The position numbers were made by a program, and so were the translations under genes. DNA of 17,612 nt from Candidatus Parcubacteria bacterium (GTDB lineage: Bacteria; Patescibacteriota; Minisyncoccia; Phycocordibacterales; UBA1006), in contig JALVPH010000019.1 of assembly GCA_027031875.1 (NCBI GenBank), positions 1-17,612 of the forward strand, in the 5' to 3' direction. The notes under the pieces were generated by a model. That model searched no databases, was not told where the DNA came from, and saw only the letters and a program-made list of their open reading frames with translations. Shown piece by piece: positions 5,691 through 13,088 of the stretch. The stretch's first letter is position 1. The number at the start of each line of letters is the position of its first letter.

Positions 5691-7253
5691 CTACTCCTCA
5701 TCAACAAGTTCTATATGATACCTATTCAACTCCCTCCTTTCTCCTTCCTCGCCCTTTTGCCTCTTCGAGAAAGAAATAATTGCAACGAGAGAAGAAATAA
5801 TGGTGAGGAGGAGAGCGGTCGCGAGAGGAAGCACCGTTCTAAATGGAGATGTTTCTCTCGTCTCTCCCTGATTATCCTTTCCTTCTGGAAAAGTAACGAG
5901 CACTTTTCCGGGATGCTCTTCAAGGTAACTCTGGAACGGACTAACCTTCTCTACTTGAAAGAATGTGGGAAGTGAATCGAATTCAATCTCCCCTTTTTCT
6001 TCACTATTATTTGTTTTCGCTTCTTCGCGGGATACTATTCTACGTGATGAATTTGCCCTAACACGCTTCTGGTATGATGAGGGAGATGGCATTGGGTAAC
6101 TCGACACAACAACATTCGCATTACTCACGAGAGATATTTTATTCTCTCTCGTGGGGTATGGAGAGAAACCAAGTGTCTTAAATGAAATGCGTAACACTTC
6201 GTGAGGGAGAAGGATTGTTGCATGAGGAAATGTGTACCTCTTTCCATTCCATCGAAGAAACCATCCCTCAAGTTCTACCTCACTCCCTCCGTTATTTTTT
6301 ATCACCACCCCATCGTATGGATTTACCTTTTCGACAGTGACTGTCTCGCGTTCATCAACATCAATGATATTTCGGAAAGAAACTTCCGGTTTTTCTCCAT
6401 CTTCATAGTAAAAAGGAGATGAGTAGTATTCAAAAGTAAAGAGATACCTCCCAGGATGAATATAGCGATTCACATACTCCTTTACCGGTTTTCCTGTTTT
6501 TAAGATACTTCCATCCCCAAAGTTCACGAGAAAGAGTCCGTCGTGTACTTCATCATCCCCGTAGAACACACGTATCTTCGCCTGAAATCGTTCTCCTGCA
6601 ATGAGCTTTTTGGTGAATACGGGAACAGATATGTGATACGTTGGATTATTTTTGGGAACATTTTCCTCTCCACTCAGTACTTCTTCTTGAGAACCGTTTT
6701 CCTCACCTGTACTTGCAGTCTCACCGCTACTGCCAACATCCGAAGAACCTACCGCATTTTCTCTCCCTGGGGTAGGGGTTCCTTCTCTCCACGAACCGTT
6801 TACGTACTGTAAACTCTTCCCGTTCCCGTTTCCTCCCCATTCACTTTGATAGGATACTTCATCAACCGTTTCTTTCGCACTGTTTGCAAATCTCAATAGT
6901 TCTCCTGTGTTGTTGAGTGAGAAACTCGCCCGGACGTAGTGGTTCGATGATCCAAGCTCAGATCGAGCGGTATCAAGATTACGAACAATGAGCGCATACT
7001 CACCTGGCGCGAGATGAGTGAAACCATCTGGATGGAGTCCGTGGTAGGTGTTCCCCTCCCAGAAATACCACGAGGTGAGATCAATTGAATCACTCCCGTC
7101 ATTATATACCTCTACCCACTCATGATCAGTATCCGAACCCTCAGGATTATACATAATCTCACTAATCCTCACGTGAGCACTCGCGTAGGAGACGACCGGA
7201 AAGAGCAGGAAAAAGATTATTACATTGAGGAATAGTTGATAGAACATAGGCAT
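5691..7253 (-). CDS. Surface-anchored protein with two lamin-tail (LTD) domains
   Basis: A 520-residue exported protein. An N-terminal signal segment (LFLNVIIFFLLFPVVSYASA) leads into a lamin-tail domain (about 28-160) with HVRISEIMYNPEGSDTDHEW, the SWYF turn and a TPTPGREN ending. A Ser/Glu/Gly linker (about 165-200) follows, then a PKD-like beta domain (about 205-300, with FLVNFGDGSILKTG and a HPGRYLFTFEY strand). A second, shorter LTD-like unit (about 305-395) has VEKVNPYDGVVIKNN and LEGWFLRWNGKRYTF. A membrane helix near the C-terminus (LPLATALLLTIISSLVAIIS) and a short charged tail complete it. Bacterial LTD domains are usually on exported or wall-associated proteins and are thought to bind ligands or act in adhesion; no enzyme motif is seen. 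It starts 6 nt after the coupling-ATPase stop codon and is probably cotranscribed. The start could be Met1 or Met3. Confidence 0.85.
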   Translation of the reverse strand: MPMFYQLFLNVIIFFLLFPVVSYASAHVRISEIMYNPEGSDTDHEWVEVYNDGSDSIDLTSWYFWEGNTYHGLHPDGFTHLAPGEYALIVRNLDTARSELGSSNHYVRASFSLNNTGELLRFANSAKETVDEVSYQSEWGGNGNGKSLQYVNGSWREGTPTPGRENAVGSSDVGSSGETASTGEENGSQEEVLSGEENVPKNNPTYHISVPVFTKKLIAGERFQAKIRVFYGDDEVHDGLFLVNFGDGSILKTGKPVKEYVNRYIHPGRYLFTFEYYSSPFYYEDGEKPEVSFRNIIDVDERETVTVEKVNPYDGVVIKNNGGSEVELEGWFLRWNGKRYTFPHATILLPHEVLRISFKTLGFSPYPTRENKISLVSNANVVVSSYPMPSPSSYQKRVRANSSRRIVSREEAKTNNSEEKGEIEFDSLPTFFQVEKVSPFQSYLEEHPGKVLVTFPEGKDNQGETRETSPFRTVLPLATALLLTIISSLVAIISFSKRQKGEEGERRELNRYHIELVDEE

Positions 7254-7259
7254 TTCACA

Positions 7260-9122
7260 TTACTCTTCTTCCAGGAGGATATCTTCAAGCCCTGGAATAC
7301 CCTTCGAGAAGGAAGTATTTTCATCATCTGAAATAGTCGTATTTGTCCCTTCTCTTTTACCGATACCCTCATTCATCACTTTTGATATGACGGAGGAGAG
7401 GAGGTCCTTGGTATCAGGTTTTGCACTCCTCTCTACCCTCTTTCTCTTCTTTTGGATGTGCTCATTTTTTTTCGGGGTAGCACTACGCTCTTCGTCTTTT
7501 TGTTCCCTTTCTCTATTCTTTGATGATGGTTGAGGTATATCGCTTTGATTTACATTTTTCTTTTCTGTCACAATGAGTTTGTCGATGAGTTTTTCGAGTT
7601 TAGGTGAAATAACTTCTTCCATTTCCTCGAAAACCGTTGTCGTCTCCCTCATAACGGGCTTCTTATTGCGGGAACTCTTCTTTGTCTTCTTTCTTTCGCT
7701 CTGCGTTAAGTGTGCTTTTTGAAGAATTTTCTTTTTTGGAGATGAGAGAACTTTTTTTTCTTCCTTCTCTCCCTTCCCTTCTCTTTTCTCTTCCTGTCGG
7801 GGAGAAAATGAGCGTTTCTCTAATTTCTTAAAAGTCATTTTATACCACGCACGAACCTTCGCTTCTACTTCTTCGCGATGTTTTGCATACCAGTAGCGAG
7901 AGTTCGCAATCACCTCATTTCGAAGCGATACAGACGGTTTTGGAAGCGGAGGAAGTGTAGATGCTGAGAAAGGACGAGACCCCACTCCATCAATCATCAA
8001 ACTAAGGTAAACCTGAAAGCGTCCGAGGTTTACAATATCCTCTGCAGTAAACACAGGCGCGAACTGCTTTTCAAGAATTTCTGCATCCGTTGCCCCCACT
8101 CTAAAAGAGATAATCGTTCCAACGTTTCCAAAGACTGCCGCGGCAACTTCCTCATCCATCTGGTCAATATACTGATGTGCAATAGTAAGCCCAAGCTTGT
8201 ACTTTCGCGCTTCCGAGAGAATGTCTGCAAAGGAGCGATTCGCAAAGTTTTGGAACTCATCTACGAAGAGGAAAAATGGAGGAGTAGTTTTCATTCTAGC
8301 TGAAGAGATGTCCGCACGACTCATCGCCGCAAGAGTGAGCTTCGTAATAATCATCCCCCCAAGGAGGTTCGCATTCGATTCTCCAATTTGTCCTTTTGAA
8401 AGGTTTACGAGAAAGATTTTCTTCTCATCCATAATTTTACGAATATTGAAGGAACTCTCCTCTTGCCCAATGATGTTCCGAATGAGAGGGTTTGCAGTGA
8501 ACTGTCCAATTTTATTCTGAATTGCAGCACTTGCCTCACGTGCGTAACGCGGATCCCACTTGTTAAACTCATCTACCCAAAAGGCCTTTACTGATGAATC
8601 CGTGATTTTTTCAATGACTGCATTTCGATAATCCTTATCCGCAAGCATTCTATTCACTCCAAGGAGCGTCGCACCAGGAAATTCGAGGAGAGCGAGGAGG
8701 GTGTTTGAGAGGATGTATTTCATTCGCTCGGAAAACGTATCTGGCCAAATCTTTTCAAAGGTAGCCATCAACCCTGAAACGACGAGGTGTCGTTCATCTG
8801 GATGGACCTTCTCAAGCACGTTGAAAGAGACAGGATACTTCGTATCGAAAGGAGCAAAGTAGAGAACATCGTTCACACGATGTTCGGGGACGTAGTCGAG
8901 AAGTGTCTCTATCGCAGACCCGTGCGGATCAATAAAGCACATTCCCTCTCCATAGAGGATGTCCTGTGCTGCCATATTCTCCAAGAGTGTCGATTTTCCC
9001 ATTCCTGTCTTCCCAATGACATACACGTGACGAAGTCGATCTTTATTCTTAATTCCAAACTTCGTTTTTTTGTTTCTGTAGTCAGTGTATCCAATTGCAG
9101 TAACTCTCTCGTCGGAACTCAT
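7260..9122 (-). CDS. VirD4/TraD-like (TraG-D_C/DUF87) type IV secretion coupling ATPase
   Basis: A 620-residue ATPase. Walker A is GKTGMGKST (37-45) in the context HVYVIGKTGMGKST; a CFIDPHGSAIETLLDYVPEH segment, standard in this family, follows. Walker B is FFLFVDEFQNF, with Asp288-Glu289, and ARKYKLGLTIAHQYIDQM plus SFRVGATDAEILEKQF are the usual TraG/TraD C-terminal motifs. Members move DNA or protein substrates to a type IV secretion channel as hexamers. From about residue 435 the chain becomes a long Lys/Glu-rich, probably disordered tail of about 180 residues. No N-terminal membrane helices are present, unlike plasmid VirD4, so it is likely soluble or peripheral. The frame stays open back to 9170, but that part lies inside a hairpin; the ATG at 9122 has a -10 six bases upstream. 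Confidence 0.9.
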   Translation of the reverse strand: MSSDERVTAIGYTDYRNKKTKFGIKNKDRLRHVYVIGKTGMGKSTLLENMAAQDILYGEGMCFIDPHGSAIETLLDYVPEHRVNDVLYFAPFDTKYPVSFNVLEKVHPDERHLVVSGLMATFEKIWPDTFSERMKYILSNTLLALLEFPGATLLGVNRMLADKDYRNAVIEKITDSSVKAFWVDEFNKWDPRYAREASAAIQNKIGQFTANPLIRNIIGQEESSFNIRKIMDEKKIFLVNLSKGQIGESNANLLGGMIITKLTLAAMSRADISSARMKTTPPFFLFVDEFQNFANRSFADILSEARKYKLGLTIAHQYIDQMDEEVAAAVFGNVGTIISFRVGATDAEILEKQFAPVFTAEDIVNLGRFQVYLSLMIDGVGSRPFSASTLPPLPKPSVSLRNEVIANSRYWYAKHREEVEAKVRAWYKMTFKKLEKRSFSPRQEEKREGKGEKEEKKVLSSPKKKILQKAHLTQSERKKTKKSSRNKKPVMRETTTVFEEMEEVISPKLEKLIDKLIVTEKKNVNQSDIPQPSSKNREREQKDEERSATPKKNEHIQKKRKRVERSAKPDTKDLLSSVISKVMNEGIGKREGTNTTISDDENTSFSKGIPGLEDILLEEE

Positions 9123-9128
9123 AGCAAA

Positions 9129-9134
9129 AGTATA
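9129..9134 (-). promoter_or_regulatory. -10 element of the coupling-ATPase gene
   Basis: TATACT (5 of 6) on the minus strand ends 6 nt before the ATG at 9122, which would place the transcription start on or beside the start codon. The expected -35 position falls inside the GC-rich hairpin 9148-9182 and does not match TTGACA. Confidence 0.5.
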
Positions 9135-9147
9135 CCATAGAAAATGG

Positions 9148-9182
9148 GAAGAGGCGCGGTTGCTCCGCAACCGCGCCTCTTC
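9148..9182 (-). terminator. GC-rich 16-bp hairpin after tRNA-Asn (probable terminator)
   Basis: Positions 9148-9163 and 9167-9182 are perfect reverse complements with a 3-nt loop; the core is GAGGCGCGGTTGC. On the minus strand it follows tRNA-Asn by 9 nt and precedes the ATPase gene. The downstream sequence (CCATTTTC) has only four T, so termination may be by stem strength, or it may be a processing or insulating structure. Confidence 0.65.
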
Positions 9183-9191
9183 TCCCTCCTG

Positions 9192-9263
9192 CTCTCCGGG
9201 TAGGATTCGAACCTACGACCAATCGGTTAACAGCCGACTGCTCTACCACTGAGCTACCGGAGA
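9192..9263 (-). tRNA. tRNA-Asn (anticodon GTT)
   Basis: Minus strand, 72 nt. The acceptor stem TCTCCGG pairs with CCGGAGA, discriminator G. The D arm is GCTC-AGTGGTA-GAGC. The anticodon arm GTCGG-CTGTTAA-CCGAT gives anticodon GTT, and the T arm is GTAGG-TTCGAAT-CCTAC. No CCA is encoded (CAGG follows), so CCA must be added afterwards. Confidence 0.97.
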
Positions 9264-9275
9264 TCAGCAATAGGG

Positions 9276-9303
9276 AATGTAGCACAATTGAGAAAAAAGA
9301 CAA
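9276..9303 (-). promoter_or_regulatory. Promoter of tRNA-Asn
   Basis: On the minus strand, TTGTCT (9298-9303, 4 of 6), a 16-nt spacer and extended -10 TGC TACATT (hexamer 9276-9281). Transcription would start about 6 nt before the mature tRNA 5' end. Confidence 0.55.
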
Positions 9304-9337
9304 TAGGAGAAAGGGAATGGCTTGCTAAATAGTACCT

Positions 9338-9571
9338 ATGAAACGTCGATACCTCCACATACTCGTACATCCGAAGTCAAAGAAGGAAGCAATAAACGTG
9401 AGAGAAAATGGCTACCTCGAAATCTACTGCAAAGAGCCCGCAGAACGCGGGCTCGCAAACGCATGCGTGAGGAGGCTCACTGCGCAACATCTCAACATTC
9501 CAGAGGGTGCAATCCGTATCACTTCTGGCCACAAAAAACCGAAAAAGCTTGTAGAAATTATAGAATCTTGA
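9338..9571 (+). CDS. yggU: DUF167/UPF0235 (YggU) family protein
   Basis: A 77-residue protein with the whole small alpha/beta DUF167 fold: HILVHPKSKKEAI as first strand, YLEIYCKEPAERGLANA (the family's PAxxGxANxA segment), a helix and a final GHKKPKKLVEI strand with the conserved Gly-x-Lys-x-x-x-K signature. Members are widespread and of unknown molecular function. It is the only plus-strand gene in this part; it runs against the fibronectin-like gene, with 5 bp between the stop codons. Upstream, TGC TAAATA (9323-9331) sits 6 nt before the ATG and could be a weak extended -10. Confidence 0.92.
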   Translation: MKRRYLHILVHPKSKKEAINVRENGYLEIYCKEPAERGLANACVRRLTAQHLNIPEGAIRITSGHKKPKKLVEIIES

Positions 9572-9576
9572 AAGAC

Positions 9577-10545
9577 CTACTCGGCACCTTTCCTCGCCTT
9601 CTCAATTGGTTCATGATCAATATGGTAGCGATTGTTATGTGTCACCACTCGTCTCCCTACCGGATTCCTCTGAATCTTTCGGTGAGGGTTATGTTGCGCG
9701 TGAGTCTTGCGGATAATCCTTGGATAAGGAACGTAATGCCTTCGCTTTCGCAAACGAAATAGGTGAAAGAGAACGACAATTACAAAGAGAAGGAGAAGGA
9801 GAAAGAGGACAGGGAGAAGAGAAGTTGGGCGGGAGAATCCGGAGCGCATACGTGGGTGGTAGGTAGATGAGCGATAGTATTTTCTATACTGTGTGTCGTA
9901 AGAAACACCAAGGTGCTGACTCCTTTGCTCAACAGATCCTCCTGTGATGTCCTCCGCTACTAGCTCTCTCTCTTTAGTAGGAGTGTCCTCTCCTTTCTCA
10001 TCTCGCTCTCCCTTCTCTGATGTTCCAAAAATACGAGTGAGGTCTTTCCAAAAATCTGAAAAAGTATACATTTCTGACCCTTTCTGATTCTTTCTCACAT
10101 ACCCCTCATCAGTAAACTCAATTCTACTATCATCATACATCCCCAACACCGGATAAGAGACATCTTTTTCTTCTACCGTAATGCGAAAACTTGAGAGCTT
10201 TCCATAGGAAGTATTACCCCCTAGTTTCACGGCGGGACGCACGTAGTATTTTGTATTTGGCTGTAGATCAAACAGCCTCTGTTCGACAATGTAGTGACCA
10301 CCTACTCTAGGGGTTTCTATCGTCTTTTGTTCAAGATTAGATGGATCTACGCCATACTCAAACCATGTTGTGGGAAGTTGATGGTTTGGGAAAGAGACTT
10401 GGTTGTGAGAATCAAACTCGGCGACAATGCTCACGGAGCTAGGTCCTGGCTGCTTTATCCGTGTGATACGAAATGCGGGGAGTGAAGCAGCGTACACGAT
10501 TCCGGAAAGCGTAAGTGTAGAAATGAGAATAGCTATACGTTTCAT
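9577..10545 (-). CDS. Exported fibronectin-III-like protein with C-terminal membrane helix and basic tail
   Basis: A 322-residue protein with a signal peptide (MKRIAILISTLTLSGIVYAA). A fibronectin-type-III-like domain follows (about 23-125): VSIVAEFD, TTWFEYGVDPSNLEQKTIE, LFDLQPNTKYYVRPAVKLGG. A short acidic/polar linker (about 150-210) leads to a membrane helix (LLPVLFLLLLLFVIVVLFHL) and a 60-residue Arg/His-rich tail (LRKRRHYVPYPRIIRK and on). The topology suggests an extracytoplasmic domain and a basic cytoplasmic tail that could bind nucleic acid or phospholipid; that is inference. The frame opens at 10563, but the ATG at 10545 starts a better signal peptide and has a good promoter 8 nt upstream, so I chose it. 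The gene lies 33 bp after serS, behind its terminator. Confidence 0.8.
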   Translation of the reverse strand: MKRIAILISTLTLSGIVYAASLPAFRITRIKQPGPSSVSIVAEFDSHNQVSFPNHQLPTTWFEYGVDPSNLEQKTIETPRVGGHYIVEQRLFDLQPNTKYYVRPAVKLGGNTSYGKLSSFRITVEEKDVSYPVLGMYDDSRIEFTDEGYVRKNQKGSEMYTFSDFWKDLTRIFGTSEKGERDEKGEDTPTKERELVAEDITGGSVEQRSQHLGVSYDTQYRKYYRSSTYHPRMRSGFSRPTSLLPVLFLLLLLFVIVVLFHLFRLRKRRHYVPYPRIIRKTHAQHNPHRKIQRNPVGRRVVTHNNRYHIDHEPIEKARKGAE

Positions 10546-10553
10546 AGGAAATG

Positions 10554-10582
10554 AAGATAACATAAAAAGAAGGTGTTGTCAC
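10554..10582 (-). promoter_or_regulatory. Promoter of the fibronectin-like gene, overlapping the end of serS
   Basis: On the minus strand, GTGACA (10577-10582, 5 of 6), a 17-nt spacer and an extended -10, TGT TATCTT (hexamer 10554-10559), ending 8 nt before the ATG at 10545. The -35 overlaps the serS stop codon and the terminator stem. Confidence 0.65.
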
Positions 10583-10588
10583 CTCCTT
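10567..10588 (-). terminator. Intrinsic terminator formed by the end of serS
   Basis: On the minus strand, AAGGAGGTG (10580-10588) pairs with CACCTTCTT (10567-10575) around ACAA, with one G:T pair, and a T run follows. The stem uses the last two arginine codons of serS and its TGA stop. Confidence 0.75.
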
Positions 10589-11850
10589 TTCTCGATTCTC
10601 TCCCTTCCGCCCATATACGGACGAAGAACTTCTGGAATCCGGACGCTCCCGTCCTCAAGTTGGTAGTTCTCTACAAGCGATACGAGAATACGGGGCGTTG
10701 GGATTGCGGTATTATTCAACGAGTGAGCAAACTTCAATTTCCCACCCTCGTCGCGATAACGAATGTTAAGTCGCCGTGTTTGGAAGTCGTGAAAGTAGGA
10801 GGAAGAAGCAATCTCACGATACGTATTCTCTCCAGGAACCCAAAGTTCAATGTCGTACTTCTTTACCTGTCCCTGTCCGAGGTCGCCCCCACAGTTTACC
10901 ACTCTCCGATAGGGAATATTGAGACTTTCTATAAATTCTTCCGTATTCCTTGTGAGCCACTCATGGTATTTCACTGACTTCTGGTGAGACGCTTCGCAGA
11001 GGAGGACCTGTTCCCACTTGTAAAATTCATGCACGCGAATGAGTCCTCGAGTATCCTTCCCATGAGATCCTGCTTCCCTACGATACGCAGGAGTAAATGC
11101 AAGGTAACGAATTGGAAAATCCTTCACATCAAGAATTTCTCCAGCGTGGTACCCCATCACAGGAACCTCCGCTGTTCCTGCAAGGTAGTCATTATCCTGC
11201 GTGCGATACACATCATCACGATCATTCGGAAGGTGTCCTGTCCCGTAGAGGAACTCTTCTCTCACAATAGCGGGAGCAATCATCGGAACGAATCCCTTTT
11301 TACGAAAGAAGTTAAATACGTAATTCCATATCGCGAGAGAAAGGTGGACTCCATCATTCTTGAGAAAATATCCACGGAATCCATGCACCTTTGCACCGCG
11401 CTCGAGATCAACCATATCGAGAGAAGTCATAATCTCAATATGATCTTTTGGCTGAAAATTGAATTGGGGAATCTCTCCCCACTCTTTTACACTCACATTA
11501 TCCTTATCAGATTCCCCTTCTGGAACCGTCACATCAGGGATATTAGGAATCTGCCACATGAGATTCTGCCACTTTTTTACTACACGATGGTAGCGCTCCT
11601 CTTTCTCCTTGAGGCTCTCCTTGAGGATACGCATTGCAATAATTGCCTGTTCACGCTCTTCCGCAGGAAGCTCCTGAATTTTTTGAGACTGTGCATTCTG
11701 TTCCGCACGAATCGCTTCAATTTCACGAAGGAGTGAAAGTCGTTCATCATCGAGGGCGATGAGTTTATCAACATCTACAGAAATCTTCTTCTTCCTCGCT
11801 GCATCTTTTACGAGTGCACGATTCGCACGAATAAACTTAATATCTAACAT
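10579..11850 (-). CDS. serS: Seryl-tRNA synthetase
   Basis: A 423-residue class II aminoacyl-tRNA synthetase that charges tRNA-Ser. The N-terminus (MLDIKFIRANRALVKDAARK) leads into the long antiparallel coiled coil (about 25-105, ending near MWQIPNIPDVTVPEG) that grips the long arm of tRNA-Ser. Motif 2 is at about 252-280 (FTPAYRREAGSHGKDTRGLI, then HEFYKWEQ). Motif 3 is at about 378-412 (LVSLVENYQLEDGSVRIPEV). The segment before motif 3, HSLNNTAIPTPRI, replaces the LNGSGLA-type sequence of many bacterial enzymes. Length is normal. TATACT lies exactly 8 nt before the ATG. The gene ends in AGG AGG TGA, which also forms a terminator stem. Its likely substrate gene, tRNA-Ser(GGA), is at the right edge of the window. 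Confidence 0.97.
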   Translation of the reverse strand: MLDIKFIRANRALVKDAARKKKISVDVDKLIALDDERLSLLREIEAIRAEQNAQSQKIQELPAEEREQAIIAMRILKESLKEKEERYHRVVKKWQNLMWQIPNIPDVTVPEGESDKDNVSVKEWGEIPQFNFQPKDHIEIMTSLDMVDLERGAKVHGFRGYFLKNDGVHLSLAIWNYVFNFFRKKGFVPMIAPAIVREEFLYGTGHLPNDRDDVYRTQDNDYLAGTAEVPVMGYHAGEILDVKDFPIRYLAFTPAYRREAGSHGKDTRGLIRVHEFYKWEQVLLCEASHQKSVKYHEWLTRNTEEFIESLNIPYRRVVNCGGDLGQGQVKKYDIELWVPGENTYREIASSSYFHDFQTRRLNIRYRDEGGKLKFAHSLNNTAIPTPRILVSLVENYQLEDGSVRIPEVLRPYMGGRERIEKRR

Positions 11851-11858
11851 ATAGTCCG

Positions 11859-11864
11859 AGTATA
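11859..11864 (-). promoter_or_regulatory. -10 element of serS
   Basis: TATACT (5 of 6) on the minus strand, 8 nt before the ATG at 11850. No good -35 at 16-18 nt; the region is A/T-rich and follows the terminator of the preceding gene. Confidence 0.55.
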
Positions 11865-11889
11865 AAGCAAAAAAATGATTAGAAAAGAA

Positions 11890-11910
11890 AAAGAACGACT
11901 ATCGCTCTTT
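11890..11910 (-). terminator. Terminator with the stop codon as its loop
   Basis: On the minus strand, AAAGAGCGA (11902-11910) pairs with TCGTTCTTT (11890-11898), with one G:T pair. The 3-nt loop TAG (11899-11901) is the stop codon of the two-helix protein gene. TTCTTTTC follows. Confidence 0.65.
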
Positions 11911-12318
11911 CTTTCTAGGAAAAACAATTCTCTTAAACGAGAGGAAGAGGATAAATCCAACAATAAGGAATGAGAATGCATCAACGAGAGATCTCATTTT
12001 CTCATTTCTGTATCTTTCTTCGTCCTGTTTTTCGAGTTTCCCTACACACTCTCTTAGCTCCTCTGAAGAAATCACTTTTTTCTCATCTCTATCTATCTCT
12101 TTTATTGTGAGCGGACCTTCCTCAAGACGAAAACGACACTGCTCTTCATAATCAGTAAAATAGAGAGGTTTTTCAAAGAAGAGTAACTTCGCGGACGAGG
12201 AGAGAAACATAACCCCACCAATAGAAGACATAACAATCCCAATGGTGAATGCGAGAGATGCAATAATCATTCGTATCTTTTTATAGAAAACACCATCTTC
12301 TTTTTTACCAATACTCAT
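11899..12318 (-). CDS. Two-helix membrane protein of unknown function
   Basis: A 139-residue protein that I do not recognise. It has a basic N-terminus (MSIGKKEDGVFYKKI), a first membrane helix (IIASLAFTIGIVMSSIGGVM), a charged external or cytoplasmic loop of about 55 residues rich in Glu/Lys/Arg with one Cys in EEQCRF and one in LRECVG, a second helix (SFLIVGFILFLSFKRIVF) and a short basic tail. The loop Cys pair could form a disulphide if it faces outward. A longer frame opens at 12354 inside truB. The ATG at 12318 has TACAAT 8 nt upstream, so I prefer it. It follows truB by 20 bp and may also be cotranscribed with it. Confidence 0.7.
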   Translation of the reverse strand: MSIGKKEDGVFYKKIRMIIASLAFTIGIVMSSIGGVMFLSSSAKLLFFEKPLYFTDYEEQCRFRLEEGPLTIKEIDRDEKKVISSEELRECVGKLEKQDEERYRNEKMRSLVDAFSFLIVGFILFLSFKRIVFPRKKER

Positions 12319-12326
12319 ATGATACG

Positions 12327-12354
12327 ATTGTACAAAAGCTAGAGAAAAGGGCAA
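12327..12354 (-). promoter_or_regulatory. Promoter of the 11899-12318 gene, within the 3' end of truB
   Basis: On the minus strand, TTGCCC (12349-12354, 4 of 6), a 16-nt spacer and TACAAT (12327-12332, 5 of 6), ending 8 nt before the ATG at 12318. The -35 lies in the last truB codons. Confidence 0.55.
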
Positions 12355-13088
12355 TCTTGCTCACTCCACCCACCCATCATCGTTCTCCGTATACGAAGTG
12401 ATGTTGCAGGAATCTTCGTCTGTCTCGAAAACTCAGCGAGGAAACTCCTCACATAGCTACCTGAACTCACACGAAAAGAGAAACGAAAAGATGGAATTTG
12501 TTCTGGGAGAAGTGGAATAATCCGCCTCCAACGAGAGAGAATTTTTTCTTGCCGAAAATCTCCCGGAATTGAAGGTACCAACCTTTCTACTTCACCGAGC
12601 AACTCATCACGCTCAATAGGAGGAAGCGTTTTCGATTGTATCTCACTGAAACACATCTTCCTTTTTGAGATTGCCCCTTCTCTATACCTCTTCTCTCTTA
12701 ACTCTTTGATGTGCGGACTTGAATAGAGAGGAATAGGAAGCTGATGGCACCCTGCAAGTAACTCCCGTGATTGTTGTTGCGCAAAGCGAATATCATTTAC
12801 AGAGAAGGGAATCATGGAAACCTCTTCAATAAGACCAAGAATATCACCGCTATCTGTCTGAAACCCCAGGAGCGCATCAACTTCATAGACTTTCTCAAGA
12901 TGACGCAAAGCTTCTTCTCCCTTATGAGGAACAACAAAGAGAATAACTCCCTCTGCAAGCGGATCGAGTCTCCCTTCGTAGCGAATAGAAACATCTCTCA
13001 ACTCTGGATGAAACAAAAGGAAACGCTCACGCGTTTCTCGAATTGTCTCACCGTAGCGTTTCCACCATGGGAACACCCTACTATTCAT
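12339..13088 (-). CDS. truB: tRNA pseudouridine-55 synthase (TruB)
   Basis: A 249-residue enzyme that converts U55 of tRNA to pseudouridine. The key signature is YEGRLDPLAEGVILFV, with catalytic Asp42. YEVDALLGFQTDSGDILG is the second conserved block, and SSGSYVRSFLAEFSRQTK followed by LRIRRTMMG is the third. The N-terminal KPxGxTS motif is degenerate here (KRYGET). The protein lacks a C-terminal PUA domain and is shorter than E. coli TruB. The frame extends to 13208, but that part is read through the upstream gene in another frame. The ATG at 13088 overlaps the upstream stop codon by 8 bp, with AGGGA four bases before it, which points to translational coupling. Identity is good despite the divergent N-terminus. 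Confidence 0.9.
   Translation of the reverse strand: MNSRVFPWWKRYGETIRETRERFLLFHPELRDVSIRYEGRLDPLAEGVILFVVPHKGEEALRHLEKVYEVDALLGFQTDSGDILGLIEEVSMIPFSVNDIRFAQQQSRELLAGCHQLPIPLYSSPHIKELREKRYREGAISKRKMCFSEIQSKTLPPIERDELLGEVERLVPSIPGDFRQEKILSRWRRIIPLLPEQIPSFRFSFRVSSGSYVRSFLAEFSRQTKIPATSLRIRRTMMGGWSEQDCPFL

Noticed and set aside
9123..9170. N-terminal extension of the coupling ATPase (16 extra residues from an ATG at 9170)
   Set aside because: It is encoded by the GC hairpin, overlaps the -10 element and has no family similarity; the ATG at 9122 fits the family and the promoter.
10580..10590. AAAGGAGGTGA as the ribosome binding site of the next gene
   Set aside because: It is 18 nt from the first possible ATG and 34 nt or more from the preferred one, and lies in a terminator stem.
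10984..11736. 250-codon plus-strand frame opposite serS
   Set aside because: It is the antisense shadow of the well-conserved serS frame, with no domain or promoter.
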